This document shows, piece by piece, positions 25,571 to 37,829 of a stretch of 64,000 nucleotides of DNA (position 1 is its first letter; every line of letters starts with the position of its first letter). The DNA is from Anaeramoeba flamelloides (Eukaryota > Metamonada > Anaeramoebidae): assembly GCA_027625915.1 (NCBI GenBank), contig JANTQA010000008.1:7123501-7187500 (forward strand). The letters run 5' to 3'. The notes under the pieces are model-generated. The model saw only the letters and a program-made list of their open reading frames with translations. It did no database searches and was not told the origin of the DNA. The translations under genes and the position numbers were made by a program.

Positions 25571-26994
25571 TTAAAGATAGTTGAGTTGTTGTTTAATGAA
25601 TAAACTTTCCACGTATTGTGTTGATATTGGATAAGGTATCCAAAGCATATCACCAATTGAAATTCCTTCAGCGGTATTGTACCAGGGATCAACAAGATAT
25701 AGGTGGTTGGTGGGTTCAAGGGGAGAAGCGGAGAAGTGTCCTTCGTGTACTTTTTCAGAATTAATATAATGTATAGCATGCCGATCATTTACGGTTACTG
25801 CCCAAAAGAACCATTTGTCAAGTGGGCAGTGATTTGTGGGGAGATAAATACCTTCATTTTTTTTGTTTTTGGTGTCCTGACGGAAATGGATTGCGGTGCT
25901 ATTTGGGGTTATAAATACTCCAGGCTTCCTCTCATTATTGGTGTGTCCATTGTGGAACACACTTCGCCATCTGTTTTCGATATGTGAGATTTTTAACCAT
26001 ACTGTGATTGAATATGCAACACTGTTTGTTTTTTTGATCCCACCCAAATTCTCATCAACCATTGGCTTTTCGAGTTTGATGACTTTCATGTTTGGTCCTT
26101 TCAATTTGAGTTTATCTGTAACAATTGTTTGGTACATTTGAGTGAAAAAAATTTTTAAATCTTTGATTGCTTCTGAAACGCAACTGAAATAGAGCTTTGG
26201 ATCATTTTGCTCATCTTCAGAAACGATCAATCCAATTTTTTTAAAATTTATTTCCTTGCTCCGTTTGTCGATTAATTCCAGAATCTTTGTGTTTTCGAGA
26301 GCAATTTTTGCCATCTCAATAGAATTCATGCTTTTTTCCAAAAATAAGCTGAGGTTTTTGTGGCAGTTTTCTAAGGCTAATTGAATAACTTCCACCTTTT
26401 GAGGATAACTCGAAATTACTTGATTTTTCGATTCAAGATACTTTTCTACTTGTTCAAAGAGTTCGATCTTTTTACTTTCAAGCTCCTTCTGAACCATTTC
26501 GATTTTCTCTTCAATTGATTTAATCACCCTTTTTCTCACTTTTTTCGTGGACGAGTCTTTGGATTTCTTCAGTCGTTGATAGTTTTTTGTTTGCTCCTTA
26601 AGTTTTTGTTCATCACAAGATATGATTTTTCCAATTTTTCATATTTGAATTCCTTTCTTAGCACTTGATCAATCTCAATTGGTCCATGCTCAGAGTGCTT
26701 TTCAAGTACGCATTCAATACACAACAGAATTTTGCATTTTTGGCAATAAAACTCCAATTCTTTGTTGGGGTGATCAGGGCAACATGAGTCATACTCGACC
26801 TTCGCATACTCTTCAATTTTGTATCTTCGGTGCTTCGAATTAAACCCAATGGAGTGGATCACCTCATCGCATCATGCACAAAACTTTGGGTGCGTTTTTG
26901 AACAGTTTATACAAAATACTTTGGCAGTAGTGCTTTTGTTTTCGCAAATGCAATTCTCACATAATGTTGACAAGTATGTTTGTTCTTTACTCAT
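25571..26994 (-). pseudogene. B-box zinc-finger / LamG-like protein gene, two lesions
   Basis: Reading down from ATG at 26994 gives a first Cys-rich B-box-like motif, then a canonical B-box (CCPDHPNKELEFYCQKCKIL and onward to C-x2-C and H-x2-H), a helical coiled-coil region, and a concanavalin-A/LamG-like C-terminal domain with WRSVFHNGH, PGVFITPNST, WFFWAVTV and LYLVDPWYN-like strands, ending in TAA at 25571. Two faults break it. An in-frame TGA at 26872-26874 (codon 41) sits in the second CxxC of the first finger, and the frame shifts at an A5 run (26626-26630), after which the coiled coil resumes in another frame. Everything else is intact, so this is a recent pseudogene, a sequencing error, or a gene needing recoding. 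B-box plus jellyroll proteins are often scaffolds or ubiquitin-related; no role is assigned. Confidence 0.8.
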
Positions 26995-27686
26995 TGGTTA
27001 ATAGATTAATTTGGAAGATTGAAAAAAATGAGAAATTTTTTTTAATAGACTTTTTGACATGCTTATAATAATATGAAGTTGATGTGTTTATAGAAACGAC
27101 TGAGTGTTTGAGACTTTTTGAGAAAGAGAAAAGTGAGAAAAAAAGATTTTATCAAATGTCTTTTTATTTTGTTTTCAGACGAGAAAAAACTTAGAAATTC
27201 ACAACCTTGCAAATTATTTGTTCACAAAGGTAATTATTTAAAGAGCTTATAAAACCAATCGATTATTTTTTTGTAGATAATACTAACTATAATTTAATGA
27301 AATGAATCAGTGTCAAAAAGGAAATCTTTTTTTCAAACAAAAAAAAAAGGGAAAATTATTAAATTTCAAATTTGGTCATATTCTCATTTTTTTCAAAATA
27401 GTCAATTCTATTGAAATATATTGACTGTAGGTATTTTGGAAAAACCTTTACGGGTATGTTAAGGTAGGTTAGAGTATGCTAGAGTAGGTTTGGATGGTTT
27501 ACTAGGAAATTTTGATTAGAATTTTGAAAAAAAAAATAATTAAGAGACCAATTAGACTTTTGAAACTTGTTTTAAGGGGATAAAAAATTTACACTCAACT
27601 TTGGTGGTTAAAATTAGGGTTTGGAACAAATTTTTAATACATATTTAGCATTGATCGTGATTTCAAGATTTTGGATTTTCTACAAT

Positions 27687-28197
27687 TTAAGGACTACATT
27701 CCCATCCTTGAAGTATTTGAGTAATTGTGTTATTTCACTTTCACTTCTCACAAAAAATTTTCACACTAAAAAAATTGGACAAAAAAAAAAAAAAATCATC
27801 TTTACCTTTTCACGAATATTATTTTTACTTGTTTTTCAATGAAAAGGAAAATTGAAAACAACAAAAAAAATTGGAAAAAAAGGGTTTTGGGGATTTTCAG
27901 GTGAATTTCAAATTTGAGAACAATTCAAACTTGTAAAAGAAAATGTAAAAAATATGTAGAACAGCTCAAGAAAATATTGTGGGTCCGGAAAGTTGAAATG
28001 TAAATTCTAAAATATTTAAATCAAATTTTTACATGATCTAACAAGGCTAAAATTATGAAAATTGTTGAAATTGTGAAAATTTCACATTTTTTCTAAAAAG
28101 AAATTCTATTTGGACAAATAATTCTTCGTTTACAGAACTCTTTCAGGATGATTTTACACATTATTTCACTTTTTTCACCAAAAAACGTCGTCCTTAA
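27687..28197. mobile_element. TTAA-flanked element, family P copy 1
   Basis: Begins TTAAGGACTACATTCCC and ends with the inverted ACGTCGTCCTTAA, 511 bp. Whole-length homolog of 51674-52166 (shared GTGTTATTTCAC-like, TTCACTTCTCA and AAATTGGACAAAAAAA blocks). Non-coding. Confidence 0.65.
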
Positions 28198-28683
28198 GTA
28201 ATAAAATATTATCAATCGCAAAATAATTTTTTCTTCATAAAATTATAAAAAAACATTAAAAACTTCCACACATATAATAATTCTCAAGAAACTCTTCTAA
28301 AATACCAAAAAATTACATTTAACTAATTTTGAAATTTAATGAATTACCCAAAAAAAAATGTATTTTTTCAACTTTTTGTTACAATAAAATATCTAATTCG
28401 TTGTTCAAAAATATTTTAAAGGTAAAGAAATTTTTCGTGAGGAAACTTAAGGATCTAAAGGAAAATTAAAAAGTAAAAGCTTTGAAAATAGTTCCTATTT
28501 TGGTATTTTTATTTCGTTTTTTGAAAATTTTCGAAAAGACTGTTGATATATTTTCAATGCAATTTTTACTTTCAAGAATTAATTCTGAAATTTTACTTAT
28601 TTTAATAAAACCTTTTACTGATCTACTTTTTAAATAATTTTGAATATACACCAAGAAGTCTCTGTTTAGATTAGACAATGATA

Positions 28684-28845
28684 CTGTTATTTGAATTCAA
28701 AAAGGGAAAAAAAATTTTCACTTCATTTTTCATTTCCTTTTTTAAATAGAGACCCAAAATTACAACCCACTTCACTGGGAACTCAACTTCGAAAAGAAAA
28801 ATATGGTAAAGAAATCCAATTTTTTTTTCCATTTATTTTGAAAAT
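28684..28845. mobile_element. Short foldback MITE, family C copy 3
   Basis: From CTGTTATTTGAATTC through GGGAAAAAAAATTTTCACTTC to an inverted end TTTTCCATTTATTTTG. The centre is TACAACCCACTTCACTGGG. Ends are worn. Confidence 0.55.
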
Positions 28846-29320
28846 AATCTTCAAATATTTTTTTTCGTAAAGATTCAACATATGAAAAATCTTTTAGTAA
28901 ACTTTTAGAAAATTAAAATAAACCTATTGTTTAACACATTTTGATATCATAAACTAAAGTTAAGTACTAATGTGGAATAGAAATTAAAAATATTGTGTTT
29001 TATTTTTATGGTTAATAATCTCAAAAATTTTTTTATCATCGAGATCAATCAAGTAAAAAATGAAATATCTTTACAAAATTTATCTTATCTCATATCATAA
29101 AATGTAAAATAAGGTTGGAAAAATTGACTTTTTAGAAAAATTTCGATTTCAACCAATTAATAATCACCTGGCATATTGTAGATAATTTTCTATGTTTATT
29201 TTTCCGATTGGTATTTCAACTAAGAGTTTTTTTTTATTGTCATCTAAGAGGTTAAACTTCAGAAAAATATTTATTTATTTATTGTGAGAAAGGAGTAATC
29301 AAAAAAAAAAAAAAATACTT

Positions 29321-29518
29321 CAGTCAGTTTCACTTTTAAGACACAAACTTTCAAAGAAATTTAAGAAACAAAAAAAATCTCAAATTAAGGCACAAAACTC
29401 AAATTCTAGGAAAAATAAATTGTAAAAAAAAAAATCCAAATTTAGTGCCTAAATTTGAGATTTTTTTTGTGCCTTAAATTTCTTTGAAATTTTGTGTCTT
29501 AAAAGTGAAACTGACTGT
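29321..29518. mobile_element. Foldback MITE, family D copy 1
   Basis: CAGTCAGTTTCACTTTTAAG at the left returns inverted at the right end; the arms of about 85 bp differ at only a few bases. Same family as 47033-47233. Tc1/mariner-like length and TA border on the right side. Confidence 0.7.
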
Positions 29519-29627
29519 AAATTAAAAAGAGAAGAAGAAAAATAGTAAAATTTCAAAGTAAAAAAAATATTATATCATTCACTTGACTGGATTAAAAATT
29601 ATCCACTGTTATTAGGTTTTCGAGGGT

Positions 29628-29690
29628 TTGAAAGAATTGAGTAAAATTAAGGATTTTACTAAATTATTTCGAATTTTGGAAAAGCTTTTT
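29628..29690. repeat. Palindromic motif J, copy 5
   Basis: AAAGAATTGAGTAAAATTAA followed by GATTTTACTAAATTATTTCG and a TTTTGGAAAAGC tail, matching the intronic copies near 15000. An inverted repeat of AAAAGTAAAAAAAACC-type arms follows at about 29790-29855. Confidence 0.5.
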
Positions 29691-30039
29691 TAGTTTTTTT
29701 TTAATTTTAGAAATAAAAAAAGTGTTTTAGGTTTTCTTGAGTTTTCTGTTTAGTTGGAAACTCGATAGATTTTCGTTAGGTTTTTTTTACTTTTCGAAAT
29801 AAAACGAAAATTTATTTAAATTTTCTGTTTATTTCAAAAAGTAAAAAAAAACCAAGAACATTTAGCATATAAAACAGTAAACCTCAAGAAAGCCTAGGCT
29901 CTTGACAGCACTTGAAGAAACTTTTCCTGAAACTGGATGGGTAAAAAAACGTTTGAAAAATTATCAGTAATAAATAAAGATTCCACAAACTATGATTAAT
30001 AAATATGTATTACCTGTAGTTAGCTTTTTTTTAATTTGA

Positions 30040-30100
30040 AGGAATCGATTAAAATCTAAGATTTTGCTCAATTCTTTTAAATTATAAAAAAACCTAGACA
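30040..30100. repeat. Palindromic motif J, copy 6
   Basis: GAAGGAATCGATTAAAATC, spacer, GATTTTGCTCAATTCTTTT, then AAATTATAAAAAAACCTAG and an ACTACCTCC-containing block as in the copy near 11050. Confidence 0.5.
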
Positions 30101-32035
30101 CTACCTCCATAGAGTGGGGAAAAATTGAGAAAAATAGTAAAAAATTTCGAATTATTCATTGAGATTTTTTGTTAAGGTTAATATTTGCAAAATGATTTAC
30201 AAAGTATTTGGTATTAAAGAGAATTAACCAAAACTTTCATTTTCTTAAAAGTTGGGCTATTTTTTCTTTTTTGATACAATATTTTTTTTAACTACAAAAC
30301 TCTTGACTAATTTTTACAAATTTCATTACATTAAGATCTTTTCAAGGAAAATTCTAAAAAATATTTCAAACAAACCTGAAAAATTTTGTATTGAGATAAT
30401 CAATTGTTAACTGAAAAACGATTAAAATAATTTAAATTTGATAAAAAAAATACCAAAAAAACACAAATTTTTTTGGTATTAAGGAAGATCCATTGTGTTC
30501 CAAAAGTAAAAAAAAAATGCCAATACCATTTCCTTTAAAATGGTGGGGAAACTCAAACAAAAAAAAAAATCAAAAACAAAAAAAAAAAAAAATGACAAAA
30601 TCATAATTAATGTAATTTTTCTTTCTTTCTATGAATTAATGGGATTTGAGGACGAAAAGGGAACACTTAGGTGGCCCAATTGTTAAAATAGATGATAATC
30701 TGATCTTTTAAAGTTAGATTTATTTATTATGTGTGTTTGAAATAAGATTTTTTTAGGGTTAAAAAATTGTCTTTATTTTTCTTTTTTAAACCTAGGTTTC
30801 TTTATAAGTATATTCAGGTTTACCTATCAAAAAAAAATTATTCATTTGTCCTTTAAAAATGACAAAAAAAATATTTTTTAATTCAAAAGGGTGAATATTT
30901 CAATGATCGTTTGTTTACATTTTATATGAGATCGAAGTAAATTTTATAGAGATATTTAGGTGAATTGCAAATGTAATTATTAAAAACTGATTAAACTTAA
31001 TTTCAAAAATAGGGGCTGATTTTTAATCTGAAAAAAATTTTCTTATTATTTTTTTTTTTTGAATAATAATGTATTTTACTAAATTGTTGGGAGATAAGAA
31101 CCAATATTAATTAATAAATAAAAATATATGAGAATCATTTTATTTTTTGAAAGACAAATGAAAATTGAAAAAAATAATAAAAAAAAAGTTTGCCCCAAAT
31201 TTTGAAATTTGGCTTTTTAGAAAACACCAAAAACTTTTAACAATTTTTGGAAAGAAATAATCCTAGTGTATCATTTATGATTAATTTTTTTTCACATTTT
31301 AGAAAAATTTTATTTCACTATATTTGTAAGTTATTTTAAAACAATTTATCTTTGATTGAAAAATATTGAAATCTTAGTATCCGTAAATTAAAATTATATA
31401 AAAATATACTAAAAATGAAACCACTAAGTTCTATAATAACTCAGTTTAAAAAATCTACATTATTTCAAAACAATTACAATAATTATATCAAGCATGAAAA
31501 AACAATCTGTTTTTCTTTTCTCAAATTGTTGATTCAAAAGAACAGTTAGAAACAAATTTTCCTTTTTGTTTTATAACAAGATATAAAAAAACAACCTAAG
31601 AATCAAAACTATAAAATTTTTACCATCAATTATTTTTATAAAACCTATGAAATTCAATTTTTCACACTAACAAATATTTTTCCATATGATTATTTTTAAT
31701 CAATAATTAATATGACAACCTTTATTATTTCAGTGGATTGTTAATTACTCAAATTTTAAAATAACCAATAGGTTTTATTACTGCGAAACTCAAATTGAAC
31801 GAAAGATTAATTCATTTCAAGAACCAGCAAAATGAAAGCTAAAGAAAACCCCTTAAAACATCATTTCTATTCGAGTTTGGAAAAAAAATGAGGTTTATTT
31901 CAACTAATAATTTGTTAAATATTAGAGAATTTGAAATATAAATTTTAATTTTATCACAGAAAAAGAATAGTATTACTTCTTGATTTTTCAAATAATTTCA
32001 AAAAAATAAAACGAATTCAAATTAATAATTAAAAT

Positions 32036-32037
<2 letters not shown>

Positions 32038-32075
<38 letters not shown>
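32038..32075. repeat. (AT)n microsatellite
   Basis: About 18 AT units beside the family B fragment, as at 12866-12900 where an AT run also borders family B sequence. Confidence 0.9.
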
Positions 32076-32079
<4 letters not shown>

Positions 32080-32124
32080 CTCTGTTTCAGTCAAAGGGTC
32101 CCAACCTTTTTTTTAAAAATCAAT

Positions 32125-32790
32125 TATTTTATATAATTGACCTTTGAAGATAAAATAGGCAATAAACAGAATAATACACATCAAAGAAGTGTTGATATAT
32201 CTCTGAAAGAAAACTAATTAATCTATAAATTTTCTTAAAAATTGAAAAACTCAAATTCTTAGGGCTATTCAAAAAAATTGAGAAAAACAAGGATGTTCGT
32301 TTTGAACTTCTACTGGTATTTGAATAATAAATAGGAAACATTTTTCACTTCATTTTCCATACTTTTCTTTTAGAAATTAAGCCACCAAACAAAGTTTGTT
32401 GGTATTTGTGGTCTCTATTTGAAAAAGAAAATCAAAATGAAGTGAAAAATTTTTTACATTTATTCAACAAATATCAAGATCAAAGATCGAATTGAATTGC
32501 AATAGAAATCAAAAGATTTCTCAACAATCTTTACTTGGTTTCAATAACCTTAGAATAACACGTTTTGACCAATTGACTATTGATCTTGCAATAAAAAATT
32601 TTTTTGCAAATGAATGAAGTTTTAAAAAAAAATCGAAAAAAAAAAACAAAAATGTTTAGAAATGTGAAAAAATGATTTCAATTTGGAAAATTTCCAAAAT
32701 AAAATTTTTCTTCTAATATCTATTCAAACCCTTTAAACACGTGTATTATACCCATTACAACTGGGCCCCTTTAACTGAAAAATAGTTTAT
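32125..32790. repeat. Dispersed element, family B copy 4
   Basis: Aligns with the right two-thirds of family B copy 1 from AATAATACACATCAAAGAAG to ACCCATTACAACTGGG. Carries family C element 32313-32477 at the same place as copy 1. Confidence 0.55.
32313..32477. mobile_element. Short foldback MITE, family C copy 4
   Basis: 165 bp starting CTGGTATTTGAATAATAAAT, with inner arms TTTTTCACTTCATTTTCC, ending ATTCAACAAATATCAAG. Nested in family B copy 4. Confidence 0.65.
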
Positions 32791-33405
32791 ATATATATAT
32801 ATATAACTGGTTTTAATACTCAGAGTTCCTTGTATATACTCTTGAATATTTGAAAAGGAATACTACCTAAACTTTTAAATTTTAACAAATTTAATAAATA
32901 TATTTGTGAATAAAATAAAATGATCAATATTTTTAGATCTTCAAATATCTAATATTTGATTTATTATTCTTGTATTTTTAAAATAAGATTAAAGTTTCAC
33001 TGTTGATGTTCGTTTAAACTGTCAGAAATTACTAAAAGTGGAAGAAATTAAATTAACCATTAAATCTTTAATTGTAAAGAAAAAAGAGAAAAATGAATTT
33101 TATTTGCCTTTAAGACTTGACAGCCTCTTTTTTTTTTTTTTTTTTTTTTTCAATTTAATAAACGGTACAGCTTTTATTTTATTTATTTTTTTTTTCGATT
33201 AGAAAATTTTTTATTGTGATCTTGGCACATTTTTTTAAAAATATTTTTATAAAAATAGATAATTAATGAAATATAATTCTGAAAAAAGGGGTTTTAAAAT
33301 TGTCAAAAAATATTACAGGATTCTATCAGCTCAGTCATATATTTATATATTTTTTTTCAATAATATTAATCATAGATTTTAATATTAATATTAATTTTCA
33401 TTTTT

Positions 33406-35858
33406 TTAATCAATATTATTGTTTTGATTTTCATTCATATTTTTGGTTTCAGTTAATTCTGTTTTTAAAGTTTCGTTGGTTATATTTGGCTCTTCTTCTT
33501 CTTCTTCTTCTTCTCTTTCTTCTCCTTCTTCTTCTTCCTTTTCATTTTTTTGCTCTTCTTCTTTTTCATTTGAATTTTCAATATGAATTTTTTGAGTTTT
33601 ACTTGTAACTTCGAATTCTTCTTCCACTTCATTGTTTTCATTATCTTTTTGGGTTTGGTTTGAATTTTCATTCCCATTTTCGTTTTCTTTTTGTTTTTCG
33701 TTCTTTTTCTCTTGGCTTTGCTCATTCTCGTTTTGATTTTGATTTTGATTTTGATTTTGGTTTATGTTTGAGTTCTGAGTTCTTTGAAAATTTTGATTAT
33801 TAAACATATTTGATAGAGAAGAAATACTATTTAAAATATCTGATGATTGTCCATTATTTCCAGAATTTCTCAAATCATAAAAGTTTAATTGTGTTTGGCC
33901 TATTGCTATGCCACGCGGAAATTGTGGTGGTTGTTGATTTTGATCTTGATCTTGATTTTGGTTTTGGCTTTGTAGATGTTGCTGGATTTGCTGTTGAATT
34001 TGCTGTTGAATTTGTTGTTGGATTTGAAATAACGGGTTTTGTTGATCTTGATTCTGGTTCTGATTTTGGTTTTGGTTTTGATTCTGGGTTTGGGTTTGGG
34101 TTTGATTTTGTTGATCTTGATTTTGATTTTGTGTTTGATTTTGATTTTGGGTTTGACCTTGTTGTTGATCTTGATTTTGATTCTGTGTCTGGTTTTGGTT
34201 TTGGTTTATTCTCTGCCCTAATCTTGATGGTTCAATTTTGATTTGATTGCCCTCTGTTTTTAATGTATTTGTTGTCATTGATAAATGTAATAAACTATAT
34301 CCATAAATTCTTAAAAGATTACTTATATGCTTGAATTCATTTTGTTTACTTTTTGGATCAATTTTTTTATTTATTAAATTTGGAAAATCTTCAAGAATTG
34401 ATTCTAAAGAACTAATTGAATTTTTCATTCTTTTAAATGAATTTGTTAGTCTTAATATTTGTGTTTCTTCATTATTATTTTTTTCTTGCTCTTCATTTTT
34501 TTCATTTTCATCAATATTTTTATTTTTATTTTCCTTTTCTTTATCTTCTTCTTCTTCATTTTCATTTTCATTTTCCTTTAGAATTTTATTTTCAATTTCA
34601 ATTTCCTTTTCGTTTTTTTTTTGTTTTTCTTCTTCTTGATCGTTTATTTTTTCATTTTCTGTTTTAATTTCCTTTTTCTTTTCCTTTTCTTTTTCATTTT
34701 CTTTTTCATTTTCTTTTTCATTTTCTTTTTCATTATCTGTTTCCTTTTCCTTTTTCTTATTACGTTCATCATTATTCATCATTTTTTTTTGAAGTGTTTG
34801 TTTCTCAATTGTTGTTAATAATTTTTCAACTCTATCAAGTCCTTTATTAATTTCGTTTCCTGTAAAATTTCGGGTTGTGGAATTATTATTTGTATTTGTA
34901 TTTGTATATGTATTGGTATTATTATTTGAATTGGAATTTGGATTTACCATATTAAATATATGTGAATCTGGGGATATTTGCCCAAAAAATTGCCTTCTGT
35001 TATCCTCATTTGAATTAGAATTTTCTTCACTTTGGTTTTCATTTTCATTTTGGTTTTCATTTTGTTGGATAAATCTTGAAAGATTTTGTAAGACATCACC
35101 CATCTCGATTTCTGTTGGTAAAACTCCCATAATAAATCCTCTTGGCCGATTTGAACCAGAGGAACTTAAAAGGTCAGACAAGGAAACTGGTTGATTATTT
35201 GAATTTTCAAAGAGATTATTAAAAGATTGTGGTTGTTGTTGTTGTTGTTGCTGTGATTGCTGTTGTGTTCTGTTACGTTGTATATTTGTATTTTCAACTA
35301 AATGAACTGCATTCCCATCTTTGATCGCTATTATTATTTTTGATTACACATACCATTAAATAATTTTTTTCGGTTGACAAAAGTGAGGAAAATTTTGAGG
35401 GATTAATAATAAACAATCATCAATTTTTCAGTTTAAAGTAAAATGGAAAATTGAAATAAAGAAGTTAATGAAGTGAACTTTTGTTTGGAGTTCTCTCTCA
35501 TTTAATCGAAAAATATCAAAATGGTACATTCAGAGAATTAAAAAGAAAAAGCAAGGAAGGAATTACAGCAATTCATAAGTGTCGAATCATCCTTTAAAGC
35601 ACGTCCTCCAAAAATGATCCTCTGAGAGTCAACTTTAATTTTTGTTTTTTCCTCTAAAATGGTTTTTAATTCTTGTATTGTTGCCTTTATGTTTCAAAAA
35701 AAATTAAAATTAAAAATTAAATGAAAACAAAAAGTAAAATGAATATTATTAATGCACAATAAAAGTGTTGTTCAGAGAAAAATTCTTACACTTGGAGATA
35801 TTTCAATATGGTAATCCTGTTGGTGAAGGGTTTTTACAAGTATTTTGATTGTGCTCAT
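33406..35858 (-). CDS. Ubiquitin-like-domain Q/N/E-rich protein, BAG6/Scythe-like
   Basis: Three exons (35858-35790, 35684-35567, 35327-33406) join in frame to 702 residues plus stop. Residues 1-74 are a ubiquitin-like fold: MSTIKILVKTLHQQDYHIEI, then ATIQELKTILEEKT, DSQRIIFGGRALKDDSTLMN and SIKDGNAVHLVEN, the full UBL pattern. A Q run and the block RPRGFIMGVLPTEIEMGDVLQ follow. Much of the rest is low complexity: KE/NE-rich (about 230-330), QN-rich (about 400-560) and an E-rich tail. Between them lies a helical stretch with LLRIYGYSLLHLS. UBL plus disordered architecture and that helical block resemble BAG6/Scythe, a chaperone holdase in protein quality control, but no BAG domain is recognisable. 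Ubiquilin is less likely because no UBA or STI1 repeat is seen. Introns are 105 and 239 bp. Confidence 0.8.
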
Positions 35859-37829
35859 TGAAAATTCCTAAATTAACTATAGCAAGTTATAATAATAAAA
35901 AAATGATTTTTTGTTTCACTCGAGGAAATTTTTAGAAAGATTCAAAAACTTTTAAAGGGCAGATCTAGAATTGTAGTAAAAAATAGAAAGTTCTATTTTT
36001 TACTCTGGTTTTCCTGTTGAAAAAACTTTCAAGTATTTGAGAAAAAACCTGTATCCTTTTATTTACAGTTTTCTTGAAAATTGATTGTAATTCTTTTTCT
36101 TGAGTAATTATTTGAGATGAAGCAAAGGACTAATAATTTAATTCTTGAAACACATTACAAATATTGTGATTTGAGATTATGTAAGGTTTTTACAATCTCA
36201 ATTATCCACAGAGAAAAAAAAATTTGGAAATAAAAGTTAAGGGACTAGTCCTCTCCAACAGCAAGGCAAAATTTTAAAATATGTTATTGGTGGTATTCTC
36301 TACTTATGTATTTTGTAGATTCCAAGTGTCAAAAAATTCTGTTCGATTAAGAAACCCAAAAAAGAATATTTTTTTTTGTTAGACCATTTTTTTTTTCAAT
36401 TTTTTCTGAAAAAGAAAACTATTAAATTCATTTTATTTCTCACAATTTAACAATTTTTTACCCCTTTTATTGCAATTTTGATCATTATTATACTATAACA
36501 TTTCTTTGTTACCTCTAATATTAATATAAAGATTTTTTTTCAATTTTGAGATAAAACTTTTGGTTAACCAAAAAAAATAATATATTCAACGGATTAAAAA
36601 ATAATTGTATTTTTTTAAGAATAGTAGTTATAATAATCAAAGTTTTGTTGTCATTTAAAAATTTTACTCAGAAATTTTGTTTTTGTTTTAAGATGAAATT
36701 AGTTTTTTCAAAATAAAATTTTCTTGAAGATATTTGGGAATTAGTTAATTTTATCCTCAAAATTCAAAATCAATTTTTTTTCTGCCAAAAATGATTTGAA
36801 TTGTTATAAGGATTCTTGCAAATAAGAACAAACAATTTGTTAAAAAAATTTTTTTTATAATTTTTTTTGGCTTTTTGAAAACCAGAAAACAACTTTTTCA
36901 AAACCTTAAAGAATAAATGTTATTTGCATAATAGATCTCAATTTAATTGATAAACTGTTTAAAGCTTCTAATGAATATTCATTTATTAAATCACTTAAAC
37001 CACCAATAGTTTTAAGGGATAAGATTTGAATTGAAATATTAAACAAAGAAAAAGAAACCAAATAAAAAATCTTTTTTCGAAATCATTTCTTTCCAACATA
37101 AAACAAAAAATATATTTTCCCATTTTCAAGAATTAACTTAATTCTTAAAAAAAATAATAGGTTAATTTTTTTCGTTTTATATTGGAAAGATGTAAATTTT
37201 GAAATTCAAAAAAGAGACTCAAATCAATAAATTGTTTAAATGAGGTAACTCATCCATTTCATAAGTCGAAACACAAATTACAAAAAAAAAAATTTCAAGA
37301 TCTGGACAAGATTTCATTTTATTTTCAAAATTGATTACTCCCTTAAAGTGTTTTTTTTTTGTTATAATTTTTTGTCTTTTTATAAATACCCCACTTACAA
37401 CATTGCAGCAATGATAAATATTATTGATTTATGTGGAATTATAAATTATTTTGAGGTTAAAGTATCAAGGCACTCACAATTAACTTAATGAAAAACTAAT
37501 TGGGATTAATTCTTTCCTATGTACATTTTTATTAACTTTTTTTGTTCGGTTTTAGAGTAGAACAAATAATATCAAAGTAAAAAACTCGAATAATCATTTT
37601 TTAAAAAAAATTTTTATTTCGATCTGAGATTCAAAGATCATGTTAACCTCAACCAAATAAAAATTACAGCATTTGTTATGTATCTTGAAAATTTTGTTGG
37701 GAACTTACACCCTTAACAAATTTTCTTTTAATAATATAAGGTTATGAATTTTATTCTATTCCCAATAAGGTGACATTTCAGTAAAAGTCAGATTGTCGAA
37801 TCTCACTAATGTACAAAAATGAACAATTA

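Larger units (their letters stand above)
31320..33060. mobile_element. TTAA-family element Q5, split by later insertions
   Basis: The left part (31370-31790) matches Q1 at AAAATGAAACCACTAAGTTC and the following AAAAAATCTACNTTAT-type blocks; the right part (32805-33060) matches Q1 at TTTTAATAC-CTTGTNTATACTCTTG and later. Between them about 1 kb of other sequence includes family B (32125-32790) and a C element, so at least two insertions followed. Termini not recognised. Confidence 0.5.
26995..33405. other. Intergenic, repeat-dense
   Basis: 6.4 kb without a supported gene. It contains P1 (27687-28197), C3 (28684-28845), D1 (29321-29518), two J palindromes, a split Q copy (31320-33060) interrupted by B4 and C4, an AT microsatellite, and a T25 run near 33126-33150. 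The 70-codon frame at 28466-28678 has no recognisable domain. 30120-31270 shows only A/T-rich DNA. Confidence 0.55.

Noticed and set aside
26872-26874. In-frame TGA in the B-box gene as evidence of TGA reassignment or selenocysteine
   Set aside because: No other conserved gene here has an internal TGA, the same gene also has a frameshift, and no recoding structure is recognisable. A lesion or read error is simpler.
28466-28678. 70-codon minus-strand frame
   Set aside because: No recognisable motif; immediately beside a family C MITE; composition typical of chance frames here.
33406-35194. Long open frames on the plus strand opposite the UBL protein gene
   Set aside because: They are antisense readings of the Q/N/E-rich repeats (strings of F, L, D, S) with no domain; the minus frame carries the spliced UBL.
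36237-37348. A further TTAA element beginning TTAAGGGACTAGTCC
   Set aside because: The left end is clear, but the only candidate partner (inverted TTAAGGGAGTAAT near 37335-37347) is too loose to define an element.
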